Source of the DNA: Chitinophaga filiformis
GTDB taxonomy: Bacteria > Bacteroidota > Bacteroidia > Chitinophagales > Chitinophagaceae
Length of the DNA stretch: 64,000 nucleotides
Direction of reading: 5' to 3'
Assembly (NCBI RefSeq): GCF_021646545.1
Contig: NZ_JAKIRP010000003.1
Coordinates: forward strand, 62,001-126,000
Each line of letters opens with the position of its first letter. The stretch's first letter is position 1. The translations under genes and the position numbers were made by a program. A model generated the notes under the pieces. It was given only the letters and a program-made list of their open reading frames with translations. It did no database searches and was not told the origin of the DNA. Below are positions 1 to 8,769 of the stretch, one piece after another.

Positions 1-501
1 CACTACGTTCTCTGTAGTATGAAACAGCTTCATCGCCAGCTGCTTTGATATGACAATGCTGTTTTTATCTGACAAGACCTGGTCTTTGTTTCCCTGTAAA
101 AGCGGGTAATAAAAGATATTGAAATAGTCTTTTTCGGCATAATAGCCCACCGCGTTCAGGTTGTCTTCTTTTACCGACAATGTGGTCTCTCCTGCCCAGT
201 AAGGATAAATAACGGCAGAAGCGTATTCCACTTCCGGCATATCCTCTTTCAACGTTCTTGCCAGGATCCCCGGCGTGGCAGCCATCGTTTGTACCCCTTC
301 CGAATTCTCCACGTTGGTCATTACCTGGTACAGCTGACTATCTTTCGCGTGAAATTTATCAACGTGTACTTCATCATTGATCCACAGATAGATCAGTATT
401 GCACAGGTTAATCCGGTAGACAGACCAACCAGATTAAGCAAGGTAAACTGGCGGTCCTTCATAAGATTGCGCCAGGCAATTTTGATGTAGTTTTTAAGCA
501 T
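1..501 (-). CDS. ABC transporter permease, MacB/FtsX type (N-terminal part, cut by window edge)
   Basis: The minus strand is open from an ATG at 501 to the window edge, 167 codons with no stop. The protein begins MLKNYIKIAWRNLMKDR, the usual opening of large Bacteroidota MacB/FtsX-type permeases. A hydrophobic segment follows (about residues 19-43, FTLLNLVGLSTGLTCAI) and then a soluble periplasmic region typical of the MacB periplasmic core domain. Such proteins usually have about 780-800 residues, so only the first fifth is here. Family role, known from relatives: the membrane part of a tripartite or lipoprotein-release type ABC exporter, often for antimicrobial peptides. The substrate cannot be told. 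The partner ATPase and the rest of the gene lie outside the window. Confidence 0.85.
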   Translation of the reverse strand, partial: MLKNYIKIAWRNLMKDRQFTLLNLVGLSTGLTCAILIYLWINDEVHVDKFHAKDSQLYQVMTNVENSEGVQTMAATPGILARTLKEDMPEVEYASAVIYPYWAGETTLSVKEDNLNAVGYYAEKDYFNIFYYPLLQGNKDQVLSDKNSIVISKQLAMKLFHTTENVV

Positions 502-689
502 CGGTGGGAGTGTTTTGACTATTCAGCAGTTGCAAAGCCAAGCCAGTGCCAATCTATAGATAGCTATTATAAAAACAAATATACATTATTCATATACTCA
601 TATGTTCACTTTTGGAACATTGCCTGTCCGGTAACGTAAAGAGCGGCAATTGTGCCACCCTTTACGTAAATTAAAGTATAAAGCAGTAT

Positions 690-1442
690 TTAATTGGTAG
701 CGCCCCCATTTACCAATAGGTGCTGGCCATTTACGAATGAAGAGAGCTCACTGGCAAAGAATTCTGCAACATTTGCCACATCTTCCACTTCTGCCAGCCT
801 GCCCATTGGACAGCTATCAAGCAACTGTTTTCTTAACCGCGGATAAGCAGTGGGATCAACGAAGATACCCGAATGATCTACGGCAAACGGAATGATGGAG
901 TTTACTGTGATACCCTTGTGGCCAATTTCTTTCGACAACACATCCACCAGATAGCGAGGTGTAGTCTTACTGCCGCCGTAAACGGCCATCCCCGGAACGG
1001 GGAATGCAGTGGTGGAAGAGGCGATGTAAATGATACGGCCTTTGTCTGCCACGTATTTTGCGGCCTGTTGCAAGGTAAAATAACTGCCCTTCGTGTTGAT
1101 TGCAAAAACGCGATCAAATTGCTCTTCAGTAAAGTCTACCACAGGCGTTTCGACCATTTCAATACCGGCGTTGGCAACTACGATGTCAATCTTGCCAAAT
1201 TGTTTCAATGCTTCCTGGAACAGGTAGCTGATCTCTTCCACCTTTGTCAGATCCGCTTTTACTGCAATCACCTTTACACCAGTTTTTTCAATACTGGCTA
1301 CTGCTTCATCTGCAGAGCTTTTGTCGCGCGAATAATTAAGTACAATATTAGCGCCCAATAATGCATAACGTTCTGCGATAGCCCTTCCGAGGCCTCGTGC
1401 TGAACCAGTTACCAGGGCGACTTTATTTGTTAACGATGTCAT
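690..1442 (-). CDS. SDR family NAD(P)-dependent oxidoreductase
   Basis: A classical short-chain dehydrogenase/reductase of 250 residues. It has the TGSARGLG nucleotide-binding loop near residue 12, the NAG motif (VANAGIE), the catalytic serine region (IYIASS) and the YGGSK active-site Tyr/Lys pair; it ends with the usual NGQHLLVNGG segment. I start at 1442 because MTSLTNKVALVTG matches the normal SDR start; the open frame extends 19 codons upstream without family likeness. It lies 67 bp downstream of an exported esterase on the same strand and may share its transcript. The substrate is not predictable from sequence; many such SDRs are 3-oxoacyl-ACP reductase-like or alcohol dehydrogenases. 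Confidence 0.9.
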   Translation of the reverse strand: MTSLTNKVALVTGSARGLGRAIAERYALLGANIVLNYSRDKSSADEAVASIEKTGVKVIAVKADLTKVEEISYLFQEALKQFGKIDIVVANAGIEMVETPVVDFTEEQFDRVFAINTKGSYFTLQQAAKYVADKGRIIYIASSTTAFPVPGMAVYGGSKTTPRYLVDVLSKEIGHKGITVNSIIPFAVDHSGIFVDPTAYPRLRKQLLDSCPMGRLAEVEDVANVAEFFASELSSFVNGQHLLVNGGATN

Positions 1443-1509
1443 TGTAATAATTTTTACGGATAAGTTATGAACACCTATATAATATGGGTTTGTAAGCATT
1501 GCACTGATA

Positions 1510-2544
1510 TTACTTCAGCGCTTCGTTCAGCTGGCGAACCACCTCTTTTACAGATTCCTGTACGGCGGGAACTTTGTTGATGCCGTTGAGTATGCCAAAG
1601 TCATGAATCACACCGACGTAACGGGTTACAACACAGTTAACACCAGCTTCACGCAATTTTTTACCGTATGCTTCACCTTCATCACGTAAAGGATCATTCT
1701 CAGCGGTTTGTATCAGGGTGCGGGGTAGTCCCGTCAACTGTTCTTTGGTAGCTACCATTGGTACGGCATAGCGCTCTTTGCGGGTTGCAGCGTTAGGAGC
1801 ATATAGGTTCCAACCAAATTCCATGAAGTCACGCGTCAGGAAACGACCATCAGCGAACTCCTTATAAGATTCAGTATTAAAGTCTGCGCCCACGGCGGGA
1901 TACAAGAGTACCTGCATTTTGATAGCAGGACCGTTTTTGTCCTTTGCCATCAGTGCAATGGCGGCTGACATGTTACCGCCAACACTGTTACCAGCAATAG
2001 CAAGGCGGGCAGGATCAACATTCATCTCGGCGCCATGTGCCGCTACCCACTGCAGGGTGGCATAGGCTTCGTTGATCTGGGTAGGATACTTTGCCTGGGG
2101 AATAAGTGTGTAGTCAGGAAATACGATTACAGCATTTGTACCTACTACCAGATCGCGCACCAGGCGCTTATGGTTTTCAAAATTACCTACCAGCCATACA
2201 CCTCCATGGTAGAAAACTATTACAGGCAATGTTCCCGTAACGCCCGCCGGTCTGACAATATGTACCGGTACGCTGATACCATCTTGCGTAATTACTCTTT
2301 CCGTCACCTCAATGCCTGAAAGATCTACTTGTGTCTGATTTTGCAGCGCAGTTAAAGCGTCAGCAGGACCCGTGCCCGGCAGCTTATAAATCGGAGGCTG
2401 GCCTTTACCGGCATCATTGAGCCCTTTGAGAAAAACCCGGATCTGGGGATCAATACGCGGATCCACGCCTGGATCATTTTTTTGCGCATTAGCCTTCATA
2501 GCAATTCCTACCAACATTGTCATAGCAATTTTTTTGAGTTTCAT
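1510..2544 (-). CDS. Exported alpha/beta hydrolase, hormone-sensitive-lipase family esterase
   Basis: A 344-residue alpha/beta hydrolase-3 family protein. The N-terminus (MKLKKIAMTMLVGIAMKANA, cut before QKND) looks like a Sec signal peptide, so it should act in the periplasm or outside. The oxyanion-hole motif is HGGVW at 113-117 (family HGGG), the nucleophile elbow is GNSVGG with Ser187 (family GDSAGG), and Asp284 (AENDPLRDEG) with His314 (VIHDFG) complete the triad. The family hydrolyses short-chain esters and lactones. The change GDSAG to GNSVG is unusual but keeps the Ser and Gly. It sits just upstream of an SDR gene, so a joint ester or alcohol conversion is possible but unproven. Confidence 0.88.
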   Translation of the reverse strand: MKLKKIAMTMLVGIAMKANAQKNDPGVDPRIDPQIRVFLKGLNDAGKGQPPIYKLPGTGPADALTALQNQTQVDLSGIEVTERVITQDGISVPVHIVRPAGVTGTLPVIVFYHGGVWLVGNFENHKRLVRDLVVGTNAVIVFPDYTLIPQAKYPTQINEAYATLQWVAAHGAEMNVDPARLAIAGNSVGGNMSAAIALMAKDKNGPAIKMQVLLYPAVGADFNTESYKEFADGRFLTRDFMEFGWNLYAPNAATRKERYAVPMVATKEQLTGLPRTLIQTAENDPLRDEGEAYGKKLREAGVNCVVTRYVGVIHDFGILNGINKVPAVQESVKEVVRQLNEALK

Positions 2545-2731
2545 TGTTTATTGTTTTGTTGCTGATGTGAAATTATGGCTGTGGAAGAACGTACGTAAAT
2601 GCGGCTCGTTGAACTGGCCTTCAGACACGTTGAGTTGGGGTTAAAGGCACAGGAAAACAGAATATGGCAAAACAACAAGCCTGTGTACAAGCATATAAAA
2701 GCGCTCCTGACGCCATCAGGTATATAAATAA

Positions 2732-2768
2732 AAATAGCCTGTATCGCACGTTTTGATACAGGCTATTT
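2732..2768 (-). terminator. Rho-independent terminator of the sigma-54 regulator gene
   Basis: A perfect 14-bp stem (2732-2745 with 2755-2768, arm AAATAGCCTGTATC) with a 9-nt loop. Read on the minus strand it is followed by a T-rich run (TTTTTATTTATA), and it starts about 20 bp after the regulator stop codon at 2790. Confidence 0.85.
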
Positions 2769-2789
2769 CTAAAAATGTCTATGTGGAAA

Positions 2790-4160
2790 TTACCTGGGTC
2801 GTACTATGCCCAGTTTTTTCATACGGGAAGTGAGTGTTGATACTTTCAGATCTAACATAGCCGCAGCCCCATTTTTTCCGGCCACCTTCCAGTTGCATTT
2901 GCCCAAAACTTTTAAAATATGGTTACGGTCATGCGCAGACATAGAAAGATTTTCGGCTTCCGTCTCAGCGGCCTTTGTGTTGAGCATAGGCAGGCGGTCA
3001 ACCATCGCACCGGGGCTGATAAGAACGCTGCGGAAGATTACATTTTCAAGTTCACGGATGTTACCTGGCCAGTCATACTTCAGCAGTTGTTCCATAGCAC
3101 CGTCGGTAATACCGGTCATAGGCTTATCCAGCTCCTGTGCGTAGCGTTTAATAAAGTGTTCCGCGAGGAGGGGGATGTCGCCATTGCGTTCACGTAACGG
3201 CGGCACCAGTAACGGAAATACGCTCAGTCGATAATACAGATCGATACGAAATCTTCCTTTTGAAATTTCATCTTCAAGGTGGCGGTTGGTGGCAGCCAGC
3301 ACACGCACGTTGATCTTTTTAAGTTTACCGCCGATAGGCTCAATTTCTTTTTCCTGTAGTACGCGCAGAAACTTTGACTGTAGATCAATGGGTAACTCAC
3401 CAATTTCATCCAGAAAAATTGTACCACCGTCAGCCTGTTCAAACTTTCCAATACGGCGGGTTTGTGCACCGGTAAACGCACCCCGTTCATGTCCGAATAG
3501 TTCTGCCTCTACAAGCGAAGCGGGAATGCCGCCGCAATTCACTGTTATGAATGGTTTGTCACGCCGGGATGATTGTTCATGGATTTCACGCGCCACCAAT
3601 TCTTTACCAGTGCCGGTTTCTCCAAGGATAAGAACAGATATGCCCGAACTGGCTGCGATACGTATCTGTTCAATAAGCTCCTTCGTTTTTTCACTGTCAC
3701 CTACAATACGGCAGGGACGAATGTGAGCTTCCTTTAGATTGACACCGGTACTGACAGAGCGGTTGATATCCGGCTTTGGCGTATGTCTTTTATGAAGATG
3801 CAAGTACCAGGCAACATCCATGGTTACCAATACATCTGTTTTCCGAAAGGGTTTTACCAGAAAGCCATATGGATGGGTAGCTTTTGCCTGCTCAAGGACT
3901 GCCTTGTTAGAGCTGGCAGAAAGGTAAATGAAAGCAACTCCCCGCTGATTGAGCTGGTGAGCCAGATCAATGCCGGTAAGGTCTCCCTTTAAAAAAATAT
4001 CCAACAACACCATATCGACAGGATTATGATCCAGGATAGCTAATGCTTCCTTCACTGTAGTAGCAACTGGATACACTTCGTAACCGGCGCCGAGAAGCGT
4101 CCGCTCCAGAGCATGTGCCTCTACAAACATATCTTCTACAATCAGAATCTTAGTTTTCAA
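2790..4160 (-). CDS. Sigma-54-dependent response regulator (NtrC/AtoC type)
   Basis: 456 residues in three domains. The receiver spans about 1-120 with acidic pocket E9/D10, phospho-acceptor Asp54 and Lys103 (LVKPF). The AAA+ sigma-54 activation domain spans about 150-380 with Walker A GETGTGKE (180-187), the sigma-54 contact loop GAFTGA (227-232) and Walker B GTIFLDE. A Fis-type HTH lies at about 410-456. On phosphorylation such proteins remodel RNA polymerase-sigma54 at -24/-12 promoters. It lies downstream of, and in line with, the TPR histidine kinase gene, its likely partner, though a 261-bp gap separates them, so it may have its own promoter. Targets are unknown. Confidence 0.95.
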   Translation of the reverse strand: MKTKILIVEDMFVEAHALERTLLGAGYEVYPVATTVKEALAILDHNPVDMVLLDIFLKGDLTGIDLAHQLNQRGVAFIYLSASSNKAVLEQAKATHPYGFLVKPFRKTDVLVTMDVAWYLHLHKRHTPKPDINRSVSTGVNLKEAHIRPCRIVGDSEKTKELIEQIRIAASSGISVLILGETGTGKELVAREIHEQSSRRDKPFITVNCGGIPASLVEAELFGHERGAFTGAQTRRIGKFEQADGGTIFLDEIGELPIDLQSKFLRVLQEKEIEPIGGKLKKINVRVLAATNRHLEDEISKGRFRIDLYYRLSVFPLLVPPLRERNGDIPLLAEHFIKRYAQELDKPMTGITDGAMEQLLKYDWPGNIRELENVIFRSVLISPGAMVDRLPMLNTKAAETEAENLSMSAHDRNHILKVLGKCNWKVAGKNGAAAMLDLKVSTLTSRMKKLGIVRPR

Positions 4161-4269
4161 ATGAATGTTACTTTATGGTGTTAGTGACGCGATTCAAAAA
4201 AATAAGAAAACAGGTGTAGAACAGTAACCATAACACCGGGCAAGTTACATGCCGTTACACAAAAATAAA

Positions 4270-4291
4270 AACTATCGATATTTCGATAGTT
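4270..4291. promoter_or_regulatory. Perfect inverted repeat in the kinase-regulator gap
   Basis: AACTATCGA and TCGATAGTT are separated by TATT, a perfect 9-bp dyad inside the 261-bp gap (4161-4421) between the kinase stop and the regulator start. Its size and symmetry fit a dimer-binding site, perhaps for the regulator itself. A related sequence, ATGTCGACAT, lies at 6784-6793 in front of the divergent LytTR gene. The remainder of the gap shows nothing else I can name. Confidence 0.4.
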
Positions 4292-4421
4292 GGAGTTCCC
4301 ATTTGCGTTTTCTGTCTGAATGACAGTAGAGCAGGACTCCTTTTTTAAGGGCTCGGTCATTCGCGGCCGGACGCTCAGAGAAAACTCAGACAAAACTTGA
4401 TGATGCTTACTGGCAGGGCTT

Positions 4422-6668
4422 CTACTTTTTGGGGATACGTAAGCGGATATGTAGCCCCGGGTCGTTGAACAGTTCTGCGGTCGCACCCATTTCCCGGCTG
4501 AGCCCATGTATCAGCTTCAATCCCAGGGATCCCGGACGTTCAGGCCGGTCTTTTGCCAAGCCGATGCCATTGTCCACGATGTCAACCTCAAAGTTATCTC
4601 CGGCAAATATTAAGCGGATCAGGATAGCCATGTCGTCTGTTTTACGCGGGAACGCATATTTATAAGCATTGGATACGGATTCATTGACAATCAGGCCCAG
4701 CGGAACGGCTATATCAAGGCCAACTTCTACCGGCTCCACGTCTAATATAATATTCATGGGTACTTCCTGCCCAAAACTTTCTTTGAGATAGGAAGTCAGC
4801 TCACTGATATAATCAGCGAGGTTAATAGTAGCTATAGCATCATCTGCATAAAGTTTCTGATGGATGAGTGACATAGCATATACCCTGTGCTGGCTGTTCT
4901 CTATTGCTTTCAATGCGTCGTCTTCCAGAAACTCAGCCTGTATTTCCAGCAGATTTACCACTGCCTGGAGATTGTTTTTAACCCGGTGATGCACCTCTTT
5001 CAGCAGCCACTCCTTCTCTCGCAGCAATAGTTCCAGTTGTAAGTTTTTTTGGCTGATGGTTGCAGCCATCCTGAGCTTACTGCGGTTCTGCCGATAAAAA
5101 AGTATAATTGCTACAAGAATAAGGACTACGGCCCCGACACTGATATTGCGAATCCATTCTGCATGACGCCGCGTTGCGACATGCAGTTCGTTACTTCGTT
5201 GTAGAAGCTTTATTTCCCGGGTCTTCTTTTCTGTTTCATAAGCCACTGTATAGTGCTGTATCTCCCTGACCTTGTTATCCTCAAACACAGTATCATTAGA
5301 GGTACGATTCAGCTGGAGATAATGGATAGCTTTGAGGTAGTTGCCCATTGCAGAATCAGCGAGAAAGCGCATATAATACAAATGTGCTTTGCGCTGCAGG
5401 CTCATACCCGGTAAATACAGCTCGGCACTGTCCAGATAGCGCTGCGCTCTTTTAAATTGACCGCTTTCAACGTAAAAAAATGCTATCCTGTGAAAAGGCT
5501 CTTCCGAGCCTGGCTGCCGCTGCTGAGCGTTGACAAATTCCCGTAAGAAATATCCTTCGGCCTTGCTATACTGCTTCAGTTTCAGGTAGCAATCTCCGAT
5601 GCGCGCCAGAATAGCCTGTTGATCCTGGAAAGTGGCAGGTGGATGCACCTTTGCCTGTGCCAGGATATAGTTCAGTGCTTCCTGGTACTTATGTTCTTTG
5701 AACAGGTCTGACGCTTCACTTTCAAGACTAGTCCAGATACTACCGGTATCTCCACCAAATTCCACCAGATAGTACAGTGCACGATCATAGTTTTCCTTCG
5801 CCTTGTCGCGATGCCCTGTTCTGCTAAAAAGCATAGCCAACATCTGGTAAACAGCACCTGCACTGGCAGAGTCGCCATTGGCTTTTACATAATCAACCGC
5901 TTTCAGGGCATCGAACAGTGCAACGTCGTAACGTCCCAGTACCCAGTTTATATGAGATAGAGAAAGGTATACTCCCTGCAACTGTTTTGATCCCCGCCGG
6001 CGACCAAAAGCCAGCAGGTCGTTCAGAAGCCGCTCCGCATTGTCGTACTCATGACGGCACATCAGGAGTTCAGCCCAATTACGGCGAAACAGCAGATAGG
6101 AATCCGGATGATGGACAGAGTCAGTAATTGAAGCAGCTTGCGCGAACAATTGTTCTATCTTTTTTTGAAGTGTCCCCTGATCGGGACGATTGAGGTAACG
6201 ATAGATGAGACCTATAAGAATGTTCGCATGGGTAGTGTCGTCGGCACTTGCAGCCAGCTGCTCTGCTGCATTATATTGCTCCTGAAATCCAAGCCAGGCA
6301 GCCTTTACCAACAGTACCTGATTGCGGACAGATTGCTCATGCAGAATGGTGGCAAGCGAATCAGCCGATCGCAGAAACATACCTGCTTTTTGCACATCAG
6401 CCGGATATTTGGCAGACTTATAAGTGTAAAAAGACGCTAGCTTCAACAGTAATTTCAGCCGGGCATCCGCAGATGGATGAGCATGAAGTTCAGCCATCAG
6501 TTCCGGTACCTGGCTCGCAGCCACAACTGGTGGTTTTATAGTATACTGCGCCTGCGCATTCCGAATACTCAAACACATTCCCGACAATGATACAACGACG
6601 GCTATCAGAAGCCGCTGCAGGCGATGGACAGATACCGCATGCTTAATTTTCCCCAAACATATGTCCAT
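4422..6668 (-). CDS. TPR-containing sensor histidine kinase (HisKA_2 type)
   Basis: 748 residues. A hydrophobic N-terminus (about 18-40, ending near NAQAQ) looks like a signal sequence. It is followed by a helical TPR-like region to about 455, a coiled-coil stretch, one membrane helix (about 507-525) and a cytoplasmic kinase. The kinase has the HisKA_2 motif KEVHHRVKNNLQ with His560/His561, an N-box (NESVSNAYKYAF, Asn662) and a G-box (DNGIGL, 699-704). This is the common Bacteroidota layout of an extracytoplasmic TPR sensor with an HWE/HisKA_2 kinase. The ligand is unknown. The sigma-54 regulator downstream and the LytTR regulator divergently upstream are both candidate partners. Confidence 0.93.
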   Translation of the reverse strand: MDICLGKIKHAVSVHRLQRLLIAVVVSLSGMCLSIRNAQAQYTIKPPVVAASQVPELMAELHAHPSADARLKLLLKLASFYTYKSAKYPADVQKAGMFLRSADSLATILHEQSVRNQVLLVKAAWLGFQEQYNAAEQLAASADDTTHANILIGLIYRYLNRPDQGTLQKKIEQLFAQAASITDSVHHPDSYLLFRRNWAELLMCRHEYDNAERLLNDLLAFGRRRGSKQLQGVYLSLSHINWVLGRYDVALFDALKAVDYVKANGDSASAGAVYQMLAMLFSRTGHRDKAKENYDRALYYLVEFGGDTGSIWTSLESEASDLFKEHKYQEALNYILAQAKVHPPATFQDQQAILARIGDCYLKLKQYSKAEGYFLREFVNAQQRQPGSEEPFHRIAFFYVESGQFKRAQRYLDSAELYLPGMSLQRKAHLYYMRFLADSAMGNYLKAIHYLQLNRTSNDTVFEDNKVREIQHYTVAYETEKKTREIKLLQRSNELHVATRRHAEWIRNISVGAVVLILVAIILFYRQNRSKLRMAATISQKNLQLELLLREKEWLLKEVHHRVKNNLQAVVNLLEIQAEFLEDDALKAIENSQHRVYAMSLIHQKLYADDAIATINLADYISELTSYLKESFGQEVPMNIILDVEPVEVGLDIAVPLGLIVNESVSNAYKYAFPRKTDDMAILIRLIFAGDNFEVDIVDNGIGLAKDRPERPGSLGLKLIHGLSREMGATAELFNDPGLHIRLRIPKK

Positions 6669-6892
6669 GCTGTGATGAAGCGGTATTTTCCGAAACGCTT
6701 ATAGCCAGCAAATTACAAGACTTCCGTTAAAAGTAAAACGATCTGCCGAAATATCGACAGCTCCAGCTGGCAACACTATCTAAATGTCGACATATTTTAA
6801 AAAGAACAACTCTTAAAATTTTGATTCTAAAAACATTATTGAGTGGCACACAGATTGGCTAATGAAGATGACGAATTAAAGCATAGCAACCG

Positions 6893-7588
6893 ATGACTTG
6901 TGTAATTATTGACGACAATCCGATCGCCAGAGCAACGCTGGCGCAGCTGGCCACCATGGTTAACGACCTCGTGATCAGTGCCGAATGCAGCAATGCAATT
7001 GAGGCATATAATTTCCTGTTGGAGCAAAAGGTAGATCTGCTCTTGCTGGACATAGAAATGCCAGAAATGTCAGGTCTTGAACTCATAAGGAATCTACAGG
7101 ACAAAAAGCCAGTGGTCATTTTTACCACTTGTAAAAATGACTATGCGGTGCAGGCATTTGAGCTCAACGTAGCGGACTATCTGGTAAAACCGGTACCACC
7201 GAATCGTTTTATACAGGCCATCGACAGAGCCAGGTCAATGCTTCAAACCCGGGAGCATGGCATTCAGGCCATGACTGATGAATTTATTTTCATCCGTGAT
7301 TCTACCACAATACGCAAGCTAAAGCTGGACGATATTCTGTTTGCCGAAGCAATGGGCGATTACGTAAAAATACATATGCGCCAACGGCACTATTTGATAC
7401 ATGTTAAATTTAAGACTGCAGCCGAGCGGCTGCCGGCAACCAATTTTATTCGTGTGCACCGATCGTTTATAGTGGCCCTTGATAAAATAGACTGCCTGCA
7501 GGACGGGGGCCTTGTTATAGAAGGCCGCTTTGTGCCGATAGCCGACACGTATCGCAGGAACTTTATTAATCGCATCAACGTCATATAA
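6893..7588 (+). CDS. LytTR-family response regulator
   Basis: 231 residues. The receiver domain (1-115) has D7/D8, phospho-acceptor Asp53 in LLLLDIEMPEMSG and Lys99 (YLVKPV). The C-terminal LytTR DNA-binding domain (about 130-231) has the typical IRDSTTIRKLKLDDILFAE opening and the NFIRVHRSFIV core. It is transcribed divergently from the TPR histidine kinase with 224 bp between the start codons, the classic placing of a partner. LytTR regulators bind pairs of direct repeats; none was identified with certainty here, although an ATGTCGACAT palindrome lies at 6784-6793. Confidence 0.94.
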   Translation: MTCVIIDDNPIARATLAQLATMVNDLVISAECSNAIEAYNFLLEQKVDLLLLDIEMPEMSGLELIRNLQDKKPVVIFTTCKNDYAVQAFELNVADYLVKPVPPNRFIQAIDRARSMLQTREHGIQAMTDEFIFIRDSTTIRKLKLDDILFAEAMGDYVKIHMRQRHYLIHVKFKTAAERLPATNFIRVHRSFIVALDKIDCLQDGGLVIEGRFVPIADTYRRNFINRINVI

Positions 7589-7790
7589 TGGCACTGGTTT
7601 CCATCGGGTCTGGTTGGCCAGCTACCAGAGCATTTCCGCTTTAACAACCGAACAAAACGACGATAACAGACTTCTAACGTTAACGTTTCACATTCACCTT
7701 CTGACGCGCAAAGACCGTATCTGAACGAAGGCAGCTTATCCGCCTGACCTCACGCAGATATTTTTGAGGTAATAACATAAACCAATAAAA

Positions 7791-8555
7791 ATGGAAACAA
7801 AAAACAAGATTGCACTCATCACCGGCGCCAGCCGTGGATTAGGAAAGAACATGGCACTAAAAATTGCTGAAAAGGGTTTGGATGTTATTATCACTTACCA
7901 CAGCAAAAAAGAAGAAGCACAGGAAGTCGTTGCTGCGATTCAAAAAACCGGCCGCAAAGCTGCTGCTTTACAACTGAATGCTGGCGATGTAAATTCTTTC
8001 TCATCATTCTTCACCGAGCTCGCCAGAATTCTTCAAGACACCTTTGGTGTAAACCGTTTTGACTACCTTGTAAACAATGCCGGCATTGGCATGAATGTTC
8101 CTTTCAAAGACACCACCGAAGAACAATTCGACCTGCTGATGAACATTCAGTTCAAGGGTGTCTATTTCCTGACTCAGAAAGCACTTGGCTTCCTCAACGA
8201 TCATGGTGGCGTTGTAAATGTTTCGAGTGGCCTGGCTCGTTTTAGTTCTCCGGGCTACTCTGCATATGCATCTATGAAGGGTGCTATCGAAACGCTTACC
8301 CGTTACCAGGCAAAAGAACTGGGGGCACGCGGCATAAGAGTAAACGCTGTTGCTCCTGGTGCAATTGCCACCGACTTCGCTGGCGGTGTTATTCGCGACA
8401 ATGCACAGTACAACGCCAATGTAAAGGCGGTAACAGCCCTTGGTCGGGTTGGTGAGCCGGACGACATCGGCGGCGTAGTTGCGTTCCTGTGCACTGAGGA
8501 TGCCCGCTGGGTAACCGCACAGCGCATTGAGGCATCTGGCGGCATGAACCTGTAA
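7791..8555 (+). CDS. SDR family oxidoreductase (paralogue of the gene at 8770-9534)
   Basis: 254 residues with TGASRGLG near residue 11, NNAGIG, a catalytic Ser region (VVNVSS), YASMK as the Tyr/Lys pair, and a C-terminal RIEASGGMNL. It is clearly paralogous to the convergent SDR at 8770-9534: same length, near-identical segments such as DDIGGVVAFLC and IEASGGM. The role is probably reduction or oxidation of a small carbonyl or alcohol substrate with NADP(H); the Tyr-His-Ser-Lys run after the second strand suggests NADP preference (inference). The 200-bp gap upstream holds no recognised operator. Confidence 0.9.
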   Translation: METKNKIALITGASRGLGKNMALKIAEKGLDVIITYHSKKEEAQEVVAAIQKTGRKAAALQLNAGDVNSFSSFFTELARILQDTFGVNRFDYLVNNAGIGMNVPFKDTTEEQFDLLMNIQFKGVYFLTQKALGFLNDHGGVVNVSSGLARFSSPGYSAYASMKGAIETLTRYQAKELGARGIRVNAVAPGAIATDFAGGVIRDNAQYNANVKAVTALGRVGEPDDIGGVVAFLCTEDARWVTAQRIEASGGMNL

Positions 8556-8715
8556 TTCTCCAGATGTGTACCCAAATACGATACAACATAGAAACATTAG
8601 GGATATATCGATACCGGAGACTTTGACGCAATGTATTTGTTTGCCTGAATATGGGACACTGCCAGCAGCGTCCCAGCTTATTGAGATGATTACAACGCGC
8701 CCTGTTAATAGCAGC

Positions 8716-8746
8716 GAAGGCTGTCTGTTTATGACAGACAGCCTTC
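8716..8746. terminator. Bidirectional terminator hairpin between convergent SDR genes
   Basis: A perfect 13-bp stem (8716-8728 with 8734-8746, arm GAAGGCTGTCTGT) with a TTATG loop, located in the gap between two genes that face each other. There is no strong T-tract on either side. Confidence 0.65.
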
Positions 8747-8769
8747 CGGTATTCACCGTTTCATGCATT

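Noticed and set aside
6844..6859. Sigma-54-like promoter TGGCAC-N5-TTGG before the LytTR gene
   Set aside because: The -12 element would need GC at 10 bp from GG; here GC is shifted by one base, so it does not fit the strict spacing.
8004..8768. 254-codon open frame antisense to the SDR at 7791
   Set aside because: The sense frame is a complete SDR; the antisense frame shows no motif or signal and is a shadow.
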